NCBI GenBank assembly: GCA_965205165.1
Contig: OZ242037.1
Coordinates: forward strand, 2,728,001-2,792,000
DNA from: CBDESM01 sp965205165
GTDB lineage: Bacteria; Chloroflexota; Dehalococcoidia; Bin125
Direction of reading: 5' to 3'
Length of the DNA: 64,000 nucleotides
Position 1 is the stretch's first letter, and each line of letters starts with the position of its first letter. The translations under genes and the position numbers were made by a program. Under the pieces are notes generated by a model, which saw nothing but the letters and a program-made list of their open reading frames with translations, made no database searches and had not been told where the DNA came from. Shown in pieces: positions 52,930-62,441 of this stretch.

Positions 52930-53064
52930 CTAGAGGCTGCGACGGACCCACTCGACGCCGTCTTCGCTCGGCCACTGCGGTTTGGGGCGAGCCTGACCGC
53001 TATCGGCGGGTTTATCGGCCGCTGGTGGAATGGCACCCTTGATCGTGCCGGCTGCGGTTGCCAT
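52930..53064 (-). CDS. Small W-tail peptide B, unknown function
   Basis: 44 residues with a perfect AAGGAGG before the ATG at 53064 and a TACCCT hexamer exactly 20 bases before it, the same layout as peptide A. It has DKPADSGQARPKPQW and ends EDGVEWVRRSL. It is divergent from the radical SAM selenoprotein gene, 89 bases away. Conservation of frame, length and signals against peptide A after duplication argues that it is expressed. Confidence 0.6.
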   Translation of the reverse strand: MATAAGTIKGAIPPAADKPADSGQARPKPQWPSEDGVEWVRRSL

Positions 53065-53141
53065 CGCGTGCCTCCTTGATGCTCAGGGTACTCGGTTTTT
53101 GATGCCGCGCGTCCGACGGGCACGGCTCGATGCGGCTCCCT

Positions 53142-53147
53142 TAGGCT
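53142..53147 (+). promoter_or_regulatory. Putative -10 box (TAGGCT) for the selenoprotein gene
   Basis: TAGGCT ends 6 bases before the GTG at 53154. The duplicated copy has CACAAT 5 bases before its GTG (52750-52755). Both fit leaderless transcription; the purine run touching the GTG is too close to be a ribosome site. Confidence 0.4.
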
Positions 53148-53153
53148 AAGGAA

Positions 53154-54506
53154 GTGACACAAGTTCTGCTGATCGGCACGTATGAGCAGGGGCGGCAGCC
53201 GTTGGAGGTTGCGCGGCCGGCGGCGGTGCTGCGGGCGGGGGGGCACTCGGTGCGGGTGCTGGACTTGGCGGTTGAGGAGGTTGATGGGGAGCTGTTCGAG
53301 TGGGCGGAGCTGATCGGGGTTGCGGCGCCGATGCATACGGCGGCGCGACTCGGTGTGCAGTTGGCTCGGCGGTTGGCGGAGTTGGGGCATGCGGAGAAGG
53401 TGGTGCTGTACGGGCTGGGGGCGAACGGGTTGGACGGGGTGCTGGCGCGGGAAGGAGTCGGGCGAGCGGCGCTGACGGGGGATGTCGATCTGCAGCTGCT
53501 CCAGCTGGCGGGTGGCGGCGCGGTCGAGTCGCCCTCGTTCGATCGGCGAGAGCGGCCGGCCCCGGATCGGTCGGGACTGCCCGGGCTGGAGCAGTACGCG
53601 CGGTATCGGGATGCGACGGGCGGGCTGCACTTGGCGGGGGCGGTGGAGGCGACGCGGGGATGCGCGCACTCATGCACGCACTGTCCGCTGACTCCGGTGT
53701 ACGAAGGGCGGCTGCGACTGAACGGGGCAAAGGGGGTACTGGCGGACATCGACCAGCTGGCGACGATGGGCGCGGAGCATGTGACGTTCACAGATGCGGA
53801 TTTCCTGAACGCACCGGAGTACGTGCTGGGGATTCTGCAAGAGGCGCGGCGGCGGCACCTGCTGCTGACGTTCGACGCGACGATCAAGGCGGAGCATCTG
53901 CTGGAGCATGCGGCGCTGCTGCCCGAGCTGGCGGCGCTGGGGGTGACGTTCGTCACGTCGGCGTTCGAGTCGGTGGACGATGCGCTGTTGGCGCGGCTGG
54001 AGAAGGGGCATTCAGCAGCGGATCTGGAGCGGGCGCTGGACATCTGCCGTCGGGCCGGAGTTTCCCTGCGGCCGACTTGGCTGCCGTTCACGCCTTGGAC
54101 AGCGCCCGGCGACTACTTGGCGCTGCTGCGGTTCATCGAGCGGCAGGGGCTGGTTGAGCTGACCCCGCCGGTGCAGCTCGGGCTGCGGTTGCTGCTGCCG
54201 CCGGGGTCGCCGCTGATTACGGATGCGCGGGCGGATGGCGTGCTGGGCGAGTTCGACGTGGACGGATTGACTTGGAGGTGGCGGCATCCGGTCGCCCAGA
54301 TGGACGATCTGCAGCGGGAAGTCGCAGAGCTGGCGGAGGCGGGCGCGCCGTTCGGGCGGATCAAGGAGGTCGCCTGCGAGCGCTTGGGGGGCGAGGCTTG
54401 GCCGGAGGAGCGGCGGGCGCATGTCCATGCGCCGGGGCTGACCGAGGATTGGTTCTGTTGAGCGGAGCCCACTGCGGAGCAGTTGGTTCCGCTCGAGATT
54501 TCGTGA
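53154..54506 (+). CDS. CUAEP-tail radical SAM selenoprotein
   Basis: 450 residues if the TGA at 54459-54461 is read as selenocysteine. N-terminal Rossmann/B12-binding-like domain (VLLIGTYEQ, VRVLDLAVEEVDGEL, IGVAAPMHTA, about 1-130); radical SAM core with CAHSCTHCP (CxxxCxxC, near 168-175), FTDADFLNAPEYV and FESVDDALLARLEKG. The frame continues past TGA as Ala-Glu-Pro-Thr and ends at TGA 54504. Cys-Sec-Ala-Glu-Pro is the tail that names the CUAEP/CCAEP radical SAM (seleno)protein family. A hairpin starts directly after the TGA. The gene ends 12 bases before the convergent deacetylase gene. GTG start; substrate unknown. Confidence 0.88.
54462..54492 (+). promoter_or_regulatory. Putative bacterial SECIS element
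   Basis: Directly after the TGA: GCGGAGCC pairs with GGTTCCGC (8 bp, one G-U), a C/U mismatch follows, then ACTGC pairs with GCAGT (5 bp) with a GGA apical loop. The loop G lies about 15 bases after the UGA, where SelB-binding bacterial SECIS elements keep exposed guanines. The stem is also coding, as in all bacterial SECIS. Confidence 0.8.
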
Positions 54507-54518
54507 CGGCAGGCCTGC

Positions 54519-55649
<1,131 letters not shown>

Positions 55650-55694
55650 CGTTCTCCGCCGTTTCGAGCAGGTCGCGCGGGTGCGGTCGGGGGA

Positions 55695-55700
55695 TACGCT
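55695..55700 (+). promoter_or_regulatory. Putative -10 box (TACGCT) before the MFS gene
   Basis: TACGCT, identical to the hexamers at 525 and 30691, lies 24 bases before the ATG at 55725, giving a very short leader with a weak GAAGAG ribosome site. Confidence 0.35.
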
Positions 55701-55724
55701 ACGCGAACGTGAAGAGCCGCGTGC

Positions 55725-57071
55725 ATGAGTGAGGCTGGAGCGGGGGCGCTGGCGGGCCGGCGTCCGGCGGCGGCGCGGCTGCTGCCGCGGGGGTTCTACT
55801 ACGGCTGGGCGATCGTGGCGGCCTGCGGGTCGCTGATGTTCGTGTCGGTCGGGGTGGGCTACTACGGGCTGGCGGTGTACCTGGGGCCGTTGCAGGAGAT
55901 CCACGGCTGGTCGAACGCGCAGGTGTCGCTGGCGACGGGCATCTACTTCGCCGTAGCGGGGCCGATGTCGGCGCTGGTCGGGCCGCGGATCGACCGGCAG
56001 GGGCCGACCCGCTGGTTGGCGACGGGGCTGATCCTGATCGGCGTCGCCTCGATGGGGGTGGGGCAGGTGCGGGAGTACTGGCAGCTGATCGCGCTGTACG
56101 CGGTGCTGGCGGCGGGCAGCGGGATGTCGGCGGGGGTGGCGGTGAACGCGATCATCGCGCGCTGGTTCCTGCATCGGCGGGCATGGGCGATGGCGATGGC
56201 GTCGACCGGCGTGTCGCTGGGCGGCGTGGTGCTGTCGCCGGTGAACGGATTCCTGATCGACCGTTGGGGGCTGGAATGGGCGACGCCGGTGATGGGCGCG
56301 CTGATCTTGCTGGTCGGGCTGCCGATCGTGGCGTGGGTGCTGGTCTGGGATCCGCGGCAGATGGGGCTGCCGCAGGACGGGCTGGGCTTCCGACCGCCGG
56401 CGACGGCGAAGGAATCGCTGTCGGCCGGCGTGCAGACGCGGGTATGGACGCTGAGGCAGGCCACGCGGACGGCGGCGTTCTGGGCGATTCTGCTGAGTTT
56501 CGTGATCGTGCTGCTGGCGCAGACGGGCTTCATCCTGCATCAGGTGGATTTCCTGCGGGAGCGGCTGGGCTCGCTGACCGCGGCGACGGTGACGTTGAGC
56601 GTGACGGCGGGGGGCAGCATCATCGCGCGGCTGGTGGTCGGCTATCTCTGGGCGGACCGGTTCGACAAGCGCTGGCTGGCGGTATGGCTGTTCCTGATCC
56701 AAGGCGCGGCCGCGCTGTTGGTGATCCACGTGGATCATCCGGCGGCGACTTGGGCGGGGATCCTGATCTTCGGATTCACGATCGGGAACGTGTACATGAT
56801 GCAGTCGCTGCTGGTCAGCGAGGTGTTCGGCTACGTGAGTTTCGGGGCCGTGTTCGGGCTGGTGGTGCTGGCGACGCAGGTATCAAGCGGGGTCGGCCCG
56901 CTGCTGATCGGGATACTGGAGGACGTGTTCGGGAACTACACGGCGCCGCTGACCTTGACGGCGCTGCTGACGTTTGCAGCCGCTCTGCCGTTGCCCCTGG
57001 CCCGCGCTCCGCGAGGGCGGGCGTGGAGCGTGCCAATGGTGGCACGGACGGCGGGGCAACGGGCACGGTGA
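55725..57071 (+). CDS. MFS transporter, monocarboxylate/oxalate-formate type
   Basis: 448 residues with 12 hydrophobic segments. FYYGWAIVAACGSLMFVSVG, VYLGPLQEIHGWSNAQVSLA and LVGPRIDRQGPTRWLATGL are the typical first helix and loop of the OFA/monocarboxylate branch. Central polar loop near 200-240. Shares layout with the carrier at 41899. Organic acid transport is likely. Confidence 0.83.
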   Translation: MSEAGAGALAGRRPAAARLLPRGFYYGWAIVAACGSLMFVSVGVGYYGLAVYLGPLQEIHGWSNAQVSLATGIYFAVAGPMSALVGPRIDRQGPTRWLATGLILIGVASMGVGQVREYWQLIALYAVLAAGSGMSAGVAVNAIIARWFLHRRAWAMAMASTGVSLGGVVLSPVNGFLIDRWGLEWATPVMGALILLVGLPIVAWVLVWDPRQMGLPQDGLGFRPPATAKESLSAGVQTRVWTLRQATRTAAFWAILLSFVIVLLAQTGFILHQVDFLRERLGSLTAATVTLSVTAGGSIIARLVVGYLWADRFDKRWLAVWLFLIQGAAALLVIHVDHPAATWAGILIFGFTIGNVYMMQSLLVSEVFGYVSFGAVFGLVVLATQVSSGVGPLLIGILEDVFGNYTAPLTLTALLTFAAALPLPLARAPRGRAWSVPMVARTAGQRAR

Positions 57072-57077
57072 CGGGCG

Positions 57078-57083
57078 TATAAT
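57078..57083 (+). promoter_or_regulatory. Consensus -10 box (TATAAT) of small peptide gene C
   Basis: A perfect TATAAT, rare in such GC-rich sequence, lies 7 bases after the MFS stop and 37 bases before the ATG at 57121. It gives peptide C its own promoter. The leader has a GGGGGAG ribosome site. Confidence 0.55.
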
Positions 57084-57120
57084 CGGCGGTGAGAACGAGT
57101 GGTTGCGGAAGGGGGAGATG

Positions 57121-57309
57121 ATGGCGGGCGAGAGCATCCGACACGCGGGCGGCGCACCCGGCGAGACGCCGGAGATCGAGGCTGCGGAGAGAACGTTGGA
57201 GCCGGCGGTGGGCGGCGGAGGAAACGGGCAGCGCAAGCCGCTTCCGCCGGAGGTGCTGGGGGCGAAGCCGCCGGGGGATTCCCTAACGTGGGTAGTGAAG
57301 GGGTTCTGA
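57121..57309 (+). CDS. Small W-tail peptide C, unknown function
   Basis: 62 residues (or 63 from the ATG at 57118). Polar, Glu/Gly-rich N-terminus with a GGGGNG stretch, then a C-terminus GAKPPGDSLTWVVKGF that matches the ends of peptides A and B (P-G/E-D-G/S-hydrophobic-x-W-x-x-K/R-S/G-L/F). Its last 27 bases overlap, tail to tail, the gene for the membrane protein at 57283, the same arrangement as peptide A and the gene at 52050. Confidence 0.6.
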   Translation: MAGESIRHAGGAPGETPEIEAAERTLEPAVGGGGNGQRKPLPPEVLGAKPPGDSLTWVVKGF

Positions 57310-57882
57310 GTCGACCGCGACGCCCGCGAAGTGCAGGATGACGGCGACGAGCACGGCAATTCCTTGAAGCAGGGCGAGCCAGTGGACCAGGTGATAGGGA
57401 AGCGAGCGGCGCTCTACGAGCTGGTGGAGATTGTCGTACAGCCTTTGGGCGTCCGCGAGCGCCTGACCGGCTAACAGCCTGTCGATTCGCACGTCGGCCC
57501 CGAGCGCGTGGAGGCTGCGGGCATAGCTCGCAAGCCAGCTCGGATCGAGTCCGATGCTGGTTCGGCGCGGGATGATGTACCAGAAGGCGCAGCCGACCAC
57601 CGTCGCGGTCAGCGAGATCGCCGTCCACGACACGGCGCCCTTGGCAGAGGCACCGGGCTCCAGCGCGCCGATCAGGTGGCAACCGCCGATCAGCGCGAAT
57701 GTCCACGCGACGAGCAGCGCGAGTCGGCGGTCGCGCTGGGAGGCGAACTCCTGAATCTCGGATGCCCGGCGCTGTGCTTGGCTGAAGATGAGCTCGAATG
57801 CCGCATCGTCGAGGTGGTACCACCAGTACTCGGGCGGATCGCGGCCTGCGCCGGGCGGCGGTTCGGGCTGGTCAGCGGACAT
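57283..57882 (-). CDS. Three-helix membrane protein of the small-peptide module (paralogue 2)
   Basis: 199 residues. EYWWYHLDDAAFELIFSQAQRRASEIQ at the front, two membrane helices (about 51-71 and 84-106, the second ending in WYIIPRR), a soluble helical stretch with WLASYARSLHALG, and a last helix (about 166-186). Matches the protein at 52050 in topology and scattered residues. Start overlaps the ATP-grasp gene end by 11 bases, so it is coexpressed with it. Unknown function. Confidence 0.6.
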   Translation of the reverse strand: MSADQPEPPPGAGRDPPEYWWYHLDDAAFELIFSQAQRRASEIQEFASQRDRRLALLVAWTFALIGGCHLIGALEPGASAKGAVSWTAISLTATVVGCAFWYIIPRRTSIGLDPSWLASYARSLHALGADVRIDRLLAGQALADAQRLYDNLHQLVERRSLPYHLVHWLALLQGIAVLVAVILHFAGVAVDSEPLHYPR

Positions 57883-59104
57883 CGAAGGTGATCCGGTTCC
57901 AGGCTTTGCGGAGGGCGGCTTCGGCTTGTTCGGGGGCGGGGGCCTTGGCGAAGATGAAGCCGGGGTAGTTCGCGCCTTCGGGGAGCGGGATCAGGTCGTC
58001 GCCGGGGCGGGCTTCGAGTTCGATCTCGGTGACGTGCTCGACTTGGCGGGCGTCTTCGATGCCGCTGATGGTGTTGAGGCGGCCCTTGGCGGGGATCGGC
58101 ATCATCATCACGCCGGCGGCTTGCTGCTCGCGGTTGAGGGTGTCGAGGGGTTCGCCGGCGGCGTGGCGGAGGACGATCTCCTCGAGCGACATGCCGCTGC
58201 CGAAGCTGAGCGTGCGGGCGCACTTGCCGCCGATGGTGCGGGCGGCCACGTCGAGCGGCCAGACGCCGCTTTCGTTGACGCGGAGTTCGGCGTGGACGGG
58301 GCCGTCGCTGAGGCCGAGCGCGGCGGCGGCGTCGCGGACGGCGGCGATCACGTCCTGCTGGCGCTGTTCGGGCAGGCGGGACGGGGTGACGTAGATGGTT
58401 TCCTCGAAGTAGGGCCCGTCGAGCGGGTAGGGCTTGTCGAAGATGGCGAGGGGGAAGAGTTCGCCGCCGCGGAGCAGGGCTTCGACGGCGACCTCTTCAC
58501 CGGAGATGAAGCCTTCGACGAGGAAGCGGTCGGCGTTGCCCTCGCATTCGTCGCGGATGCTGGGGAGCGAGAGGAGGCGCTGGAGGCGCTGGGCGGCGCG
58601 GAGGAAGGATGCGGGGTCGTCGGCGCGGATGACGCCGCGGGAGCCGTTGAGGCCGAGCGGCTTGACGACGACGGGGTACGCAATTTCCGCTGCGGCCGCG
58701 GCGAGGTCGTCGTCGAAGGAGAGTACCCGCCAAGGGGGCGAGGGGATGCCGCCGTCGGCGAGGCGCTGGCGGAGGATGGATTTGTCGCGGGTGCCGAGGA
58801 CGGCGTCGGCGGAGTTGGCGGCGAGGCGCAGCTCTTCGCAGGCGCGGGCGGCGAGCAGGGTGCCGGGATCGTCGACGGCGATGACGGCGTCGAGCGGGAA
58901 GCGGTCGGCGTAGCGGGCGACGGCCGCCGCGCCGCGGTCGGCATCGCGGTAGGGGAGGGTGAGCCAGCGGCCCGGGTACATGTCGGCGAGGGGCTGCTCG
59001 ATGTCGGAGGCGACGACGACGTCGAGGCCGAGTTTGCCGGCGGCGGCCATGAAGTCGGGGGCGCGGTAGGACGCGGTGGGGATCAGCAGCAGTACGCGGG
59101 TCAT
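57872..59104 (-). CDS. ATP-grasp domain carboxylate-amine/thiol ligase-like protein
   Basis: 410 residues. N-terminal preATP-grasp Rossmann (MTRVLLLIPTASYRAPDFM), then LADGGIPSPPWRVL, YPVVVKPLGLNGSRGVIRAD (ATP Lys), FLVEGFISGEEVAVEALL, PVHAELRVNESGVWPLDVAART (Mg ligands) and GGKCARTLSFGSG. Resembles amino acid/peptide ligases such as the L-amino acid ligase and carnosine synthase-like group. Coupled to the membrane protein gene downstream and next to peptide C. ATG 59104 chosen for the canonical first strand. Confidence 0.8.
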   Translation of the reverse strand: MTRVLLLIPTASYRAPDFMAAAGKLGLDVVVASDIEQPLADMYPGRWLTLPYRDADRGAAAVARYADRFPLDAVIAVDDPGTLLAARACEELRLAANSADAVLGTRDKSILRQRLADGGIPSPPWRVLSFDDDLAAAAAEIAYPVVVKPLGLNGSRGVIRADDPASFLRAAQRLQRLLSLPSIRDECEGNADRFLVEGFISGEEVAVEALLRGGELFPLAIFDKPYPLDGPYFEETIYVTPSRLPEQRQQDVIAAVRDAAAALGLSDGPVHAELRVNESGVWPLDVAARTIGGKCARTLSFGSGMSLEEIVLRHAAGEPLDTLNREQQAAGVMMMPIPAKGRLNTISGIEDARQVEHVTEIELEARPGDDLIPLPEGANYPGFIFAKAPAPEQAEAALRKAWNRITFDVR

Positions 59105-59172
59105 GGCGGCCTCCATCGGGGATGCGAGTGTATGCGCCGCCCCTTCGCGTGCGGGGTCATACCCTGAGGGTG

Positions 59173-61431
59173 ATGACCACCGCGGCGCCGGAAGCATCCG
59201 AGATCATCGTCGGCATCGAGGGGATGCACTGCGCGGCGTGCGTGCGGCGGGTCGAGCGGGCGCTGCTGAAGGTGGACGGGGTGAGCGCGGCGTCGGTGGA
59301 CTTGGTCGGCGAGCGGGCGGTGGTGACGACGGCGGCCGGGGCGGGGGTCGAGACCGCGCTGTCGGACGCGGTGAGCGCGGCGGGGTATCAGGCGTCGTTC
59401 TCGGATGCCGCGGCCGGGGAGGCGGAAGCCGGGGTGCCGGTCTCGACGGCGCTGGCGCTGGTGCTGGGCTGGGGGATTTTCGCGGCGATGCAGGCGAACC
59501 GCTGGCTGGAGCTGGGCTGGAATGCGGACATCGCGTTCGCGGCGTTCGCGGTGGCGTCGACGGCGGTGCTGGCGTACGCGGGGCGGCCGATCTTGGCCGC
59601 GGCGTGGGGCGCGGCGCGGCGCGGGACGGCGGTGATGGACACGCTGATCGTCGTGGGCGTGGGCGCGGCTTGGGGCTGGAGCATGGCGGCGACGGTCGCG
59701 CCGGGCGCGGTGGTTTCGGCGGGCGCGGAGCGGGACGTGTTCTTCGATGCGGCGCTGATCATCACGGGGTTCGTGAGTTTGGGGCGGCATCTGGAGGCGC
59801 GGGTGCGGCGGCGGGCGGGGGACGCGGTGGCGCGGATGCTGGCGCTGCAACCGGAGCGCGCGCGGGTGCTGCGGGACGGCGCGGAGGTCGAGGTGGCGGC
59901 GGCGGAGGTGGCGGCGGAGGATCTGGTCGCGGTGCGGCCGGGGGAGCGGTTCGCGGTGGACGGAATCGTGGCCGCGGGGCGCACGACGGTGAACGAGGCG
60001 CTGCTGACGGGGGAGAGCGCGCCGGTGGAGAAGTCGGCGGGGGATGCGGTGCGCGCGGGGACGCACAATCTGGACGGGGCGTTGACGGTGCGGGCGACGG
60101 AGACGGGGCGGGGGACGGCGCTGGCGCGGATTGCGCGGGCGGTGGAGCGGACGCAGGCGTCGAAAGCGCCGATCCAGCGGCTGGCGGATCAGATCGCGGC
60201 GGTGTTCGTGCCGGCGGTGCTGGGGATCGCGGCGCTGACGTTCGCGCTCTGGGCGGCATTTGGCCCGGACCCGGCGGTCAACCGCGGCGTCGTGGCGGCG
60301 GTCGCGGTGCTGGTGGTGGCCTGCCCGTGCGCGTTGGGCTTGGCGACGCCGGCGGCGGTGGCAGCTGCCGCGGGGCGGGCGGCGCGGATGGGGGCGCTGT
60401 TCCGCGATGCGGAGGCGCTGGAGGCGGCGGGGCGGGTGGACACGGTGGTGTTCGACAAGACGGGGACGTTGACGACGGGACGCCACGAGGTCGTCGGGGT
60501 GCAGGCGTTCGGGGGCTGGAGCGAGGCGGAGGCGCTCGGATTCGCGGCGGCGGTGGAAAGATCGTCGGAGCATCCGTTCGCGGCGGCGATTGAGCGGCAT
60601 GCGACAGAGTCGGGCGCGGAGATCTTGGCCGCTGCGGACTTCCAGGCGCTGCCGGGACGGGGCGCACGTGCGCTGGTCGAGGGCCGCGAGGTCGCTATCG
60701 GGAGCGAGCGGCTGATCGAGGAATCGGGCGCGGAGGTGCCGGCGGTCGGTGCTCCGGCCGGGGCATCGACGGTGTTCGTCGCGATTGACGGCGAGGCCGC
60801 CGCCGCAGTTCATCTGGCGGACCGGGTGCGCGGGGATGCGCGGGAGGCGGTGTCGCTGCTGGCCGAGCGCGGGATCGACGTGCAGCTGCTGACGGGCGAT
60901 GGGGAGGGAGCGGCGCGGGCGGTCGCCGGGGAGGCCGGGATCGCGACGGTGCGGGCACAGGTGCTGCCGGAGGACAAGCTGCACCGGATTTCGGCGCTCC
61001 AGCTTTCGGGCCGGAAGGTGGCGATGGTGGGGGACGGGGTGAATGACGCGCCGGCGCTGGCGCGTGCGGAGGCGGGGATCGCGCTGCGCAGCGGGGCGGA
61101 TATCGCGGTGGACGCGGCGGACGTGACGCTGACCAACTCGTCGCCGCGTACGGCTGCGGGGGCGGTGCTGCTGGCGCGGCGGGCGCGGCGGACGATCCGG
61201 CAGAATTTGGCCTTCGCGTTCGTCTACAACATCCTCCTGATCCCGCTGGCCGCGGGCGCCGCCTACCCCGTCTGGGGCGACGGTTCGGTCCCCGCAGCCC
61301 TGAGCTGGCTGTTCACCGAGCAGGGGGCGCTGGAGCCGATTGCGGCGGGGCTGGCGATGTCGCTGTCGAGCGTGATGGTGGTGGGGAACGCGCTGCGGCT
61401 GCAGCGGTGGCGGTCAGCCGGGATCGGATAA
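59173..61431 (+). CDS. copA: Copper-translocating P1B-type ATPase
   Basis: 752 residues. Heavy-metal domain with GMHCAACVRRVERAL (CxxC), then membrane helices, LTGESAPVEKSAGDAV, the Cu(I)-type CPC motif VACPCALGLATPAAV, phosphorylation site FDKTGTLTTG, SSEHPFA, and MVGDGVNDAPALARA. Exports Cu(I) from the cytoplasm. ATG 59173 is used; GTG 59170 is possible. Divergent from the ATP-grasp gene; no metal-responsive regulator nearby. Confidence 0.95.
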   Translation: MTTAAPEASEIIVGIEGMHCAACVRRVERALLKVDGVSAASVDLVGERAVVTTAAGAGVETALSDAVSAAGYQASFSDAAAGEAEAGVPVSTALALVLGWGIFAAMQANRWLELGWNADIAFAAFAVASTAVLAYAGRPILAAAWGAARRGTAVMDTLIVVGVGAAWGWSMAATVAPGAVVSAGAERDVFFDAALIITGFVSLGRHLEARVRRRAGDAVARMLALQPERARVLRDGAEVEVAAAEVAAEDLVAVRPGERFAVDGIVAAGRTTVNEALLTGESAPVEKSAGDAVRAGTHNLDGALTVRATETGRGTALARIARAVERTQASKAPIQRLADQIAAVFVPAVLGIAALTFALWAAFGPDPAVNRGVVAAVAVLVVACPCALGLATPAAVAAAAGRAARMGALFRDAEALEAAGRVDTVVFDKTGTLTTGRHEVVGVQAFGGWSEAEALGFAAAVERSSEHPFAAAIERHATESGAEILAAADFQALPGRGARALVEGREVAIGSERLIEESGAEVPAVGAPAGASTVFVAIDGEAAAAVHLADRVRGDAREAVSLLAERGIDVQLLTGDGEGAARAVAGEAGIATVRAQVLPEDKLHRISALQLSGRKVAMVGDGVNDAPALARAEAGIALRSGADIAVDAADVTLTNSSPRTAAGAVLLARRARRTIRQNLAFAFVYNILLIPLAAGAAYPVWGDGSVPAALSWLFTEQGALEPIAAGLAMSLSSVMVVGNALRLQRWRSAGIG

Positions 61432-61453
61432 CCCTCTACGGCAGTTGGTGCGG

Positions 61454-61828
61454 TTAGGCGGGGGCGTCTTGGATTGCTTGCTTGACGGCTGAGTCTACGC
61501 GGGGGTCGGTTAGGGCGCGGGCTTGGAGGCGGCGGAGGAGTTCGGGGGTGGCTTTGGCGTGCTGGGGAGAGGCGCCGGATGCTTTTCGCTGTTCGAGTTC
61601 GTCTTGGGCGATCAGGCGGGCGCCACGGAAGAAGATGCAGGACTCGTGGATGATGTACGGGTGATCGCCGATTCCGAGCAGCAGGCAAGACTCGTGGTCG
61701 GGGCGTTCGGGTTTGTGCGTGGTGAGGTTGACCATCGCGATCATGTCGCCAGCGGTGGGGCCTGAGAGAGCGAACCAGAGGTGATTCCGGCGGTCGAGTT
61801 TGAGGAACGTTTCACCGGGCTCGATCAT
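61454..61828 (-). CDS. Probable partner of the Panacea-domain protein
   Basis: 124 residues. GETFLKLDRRNHLWFALSGP, NLTTHKPERPDHESCLLLGI and GDHPYIIHESCIFFRGARL form a compact beta fold seen in short hypothetical proteins. The helical C-terminus is basic. Its ATG overlaps the stop of the Panacea-domain gene (ATGA), the coupling of a two-gene toxin-antitoxin-like unit. It could be the toxin, but this is inferred from context. Confidence 0.5.
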   Translation of the reverse strand: MIEPGETFLKLDRRNHLWFALSGPTAGDMIAMVNLTTHKPERPDHESCLLLGIGDHPYIIHESCIFFRGARLIAQDELEQRKASGASPQHAKATPELLRRLQARALTDPRVDSAVKQAIQDAPA

Positions 61829-62382
61829 TCTGGAGCGAGGGCGGCGAGGTCGCGGAGGGCGTCGGCTTGTTTGGCGATGTCATTGATGTGGTCGGACGGA
61901 TAGCCGGCGTCGCGGAGGATTGTGCGGGGGTCGATCTGGGCGGGTTCGTCCTCTGGACTGCGCCATTCGGGGAGGGCTTGGAGGTGCATGCACAGCGCGG
62001 CCTCATCGGTCGCGCTGTGCTGGTCGTGGACATCGTCGAGCAGATCACGGTCGTAGTCGGAAAGCTGGTCATCCTCCCGGTCGGCGGTGGGGCGCACCGT
62101 GCTGTCGGCGCAGGGGGAGATGTAGCGCGACCAGATGGCGGCGGTCGCGGGCGGGGCGTCGAGCAGCTGCAGGACGCGCTGGGGGGCGGGGCCGCGGCGG
62201 GTCGGTATCCATTGGTCGCCGGTGACGGGGAGTCCGGTTTCGAGGAGGGCGCGGCGGTCGGCGAGGTAGAGGAGGGCGGCGAGGCGCTCGGCGGGCATGG
62301 GGCGGGCGTGGCGGCGGAGGAGTCTGGCGGCGGCTTGGGCGGCCTTGCGTTCGCGGAAGTGGAATTTGACGGGGAGTTCCAT
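61825..62382 (-). CDS. Panacea (SocA/DUF4065-like) domain protein, putative antitoxin
   Basis: 185 residues. RKAAQAAARLLRRHARPMPAERLAALLYLADRRALLETGLPVTGDQWIPTRRGPAP (here read in parts) follows the Panacea/SocA pattern: a helical start, K/R-L-x-x-L-L-Y-L-A-D-R, G-x-P-x-T-G-D and a G-P loop. Panacea domains act as antitoxins to unrelated toxins encoded next door. Coupled to the gene at 61454. Confidence 0.65.
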   Translation of the reverse strand: MELPVKFHFRERKAAQAAARLLRRHARPMPAERLAALLYLADRRALLETGLPVTGDQWIPTRRGPAPQRVLQLLDAPPATAAIWSRYISPCADSTVRPTADREDDQLSDYDRDLLDDVHDQHSATDEAALCMHLQALPEWRSPEDEPAQIDPRTILRDAGYPSDHINDIAKQADALRDLAALAPE

Positions 62383-62441
62383 GCGGTGACCGTATCAGGC
62401 GGCGGGATGGGCGGGTTCGCCGGGCCGCGGCTGATGGGGGG

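Noticed and set aside
54459..54461. Treating this TGA as a plain stop
   Set aside because: Ala-Glu-Pro follows in frame, a strong hairpin starts at once, and the family tail needs these residues.
59101..60984. 627-codon open frame antisense to copA
   Set aside because: Shadow; copA has every P-type ATPase motif.
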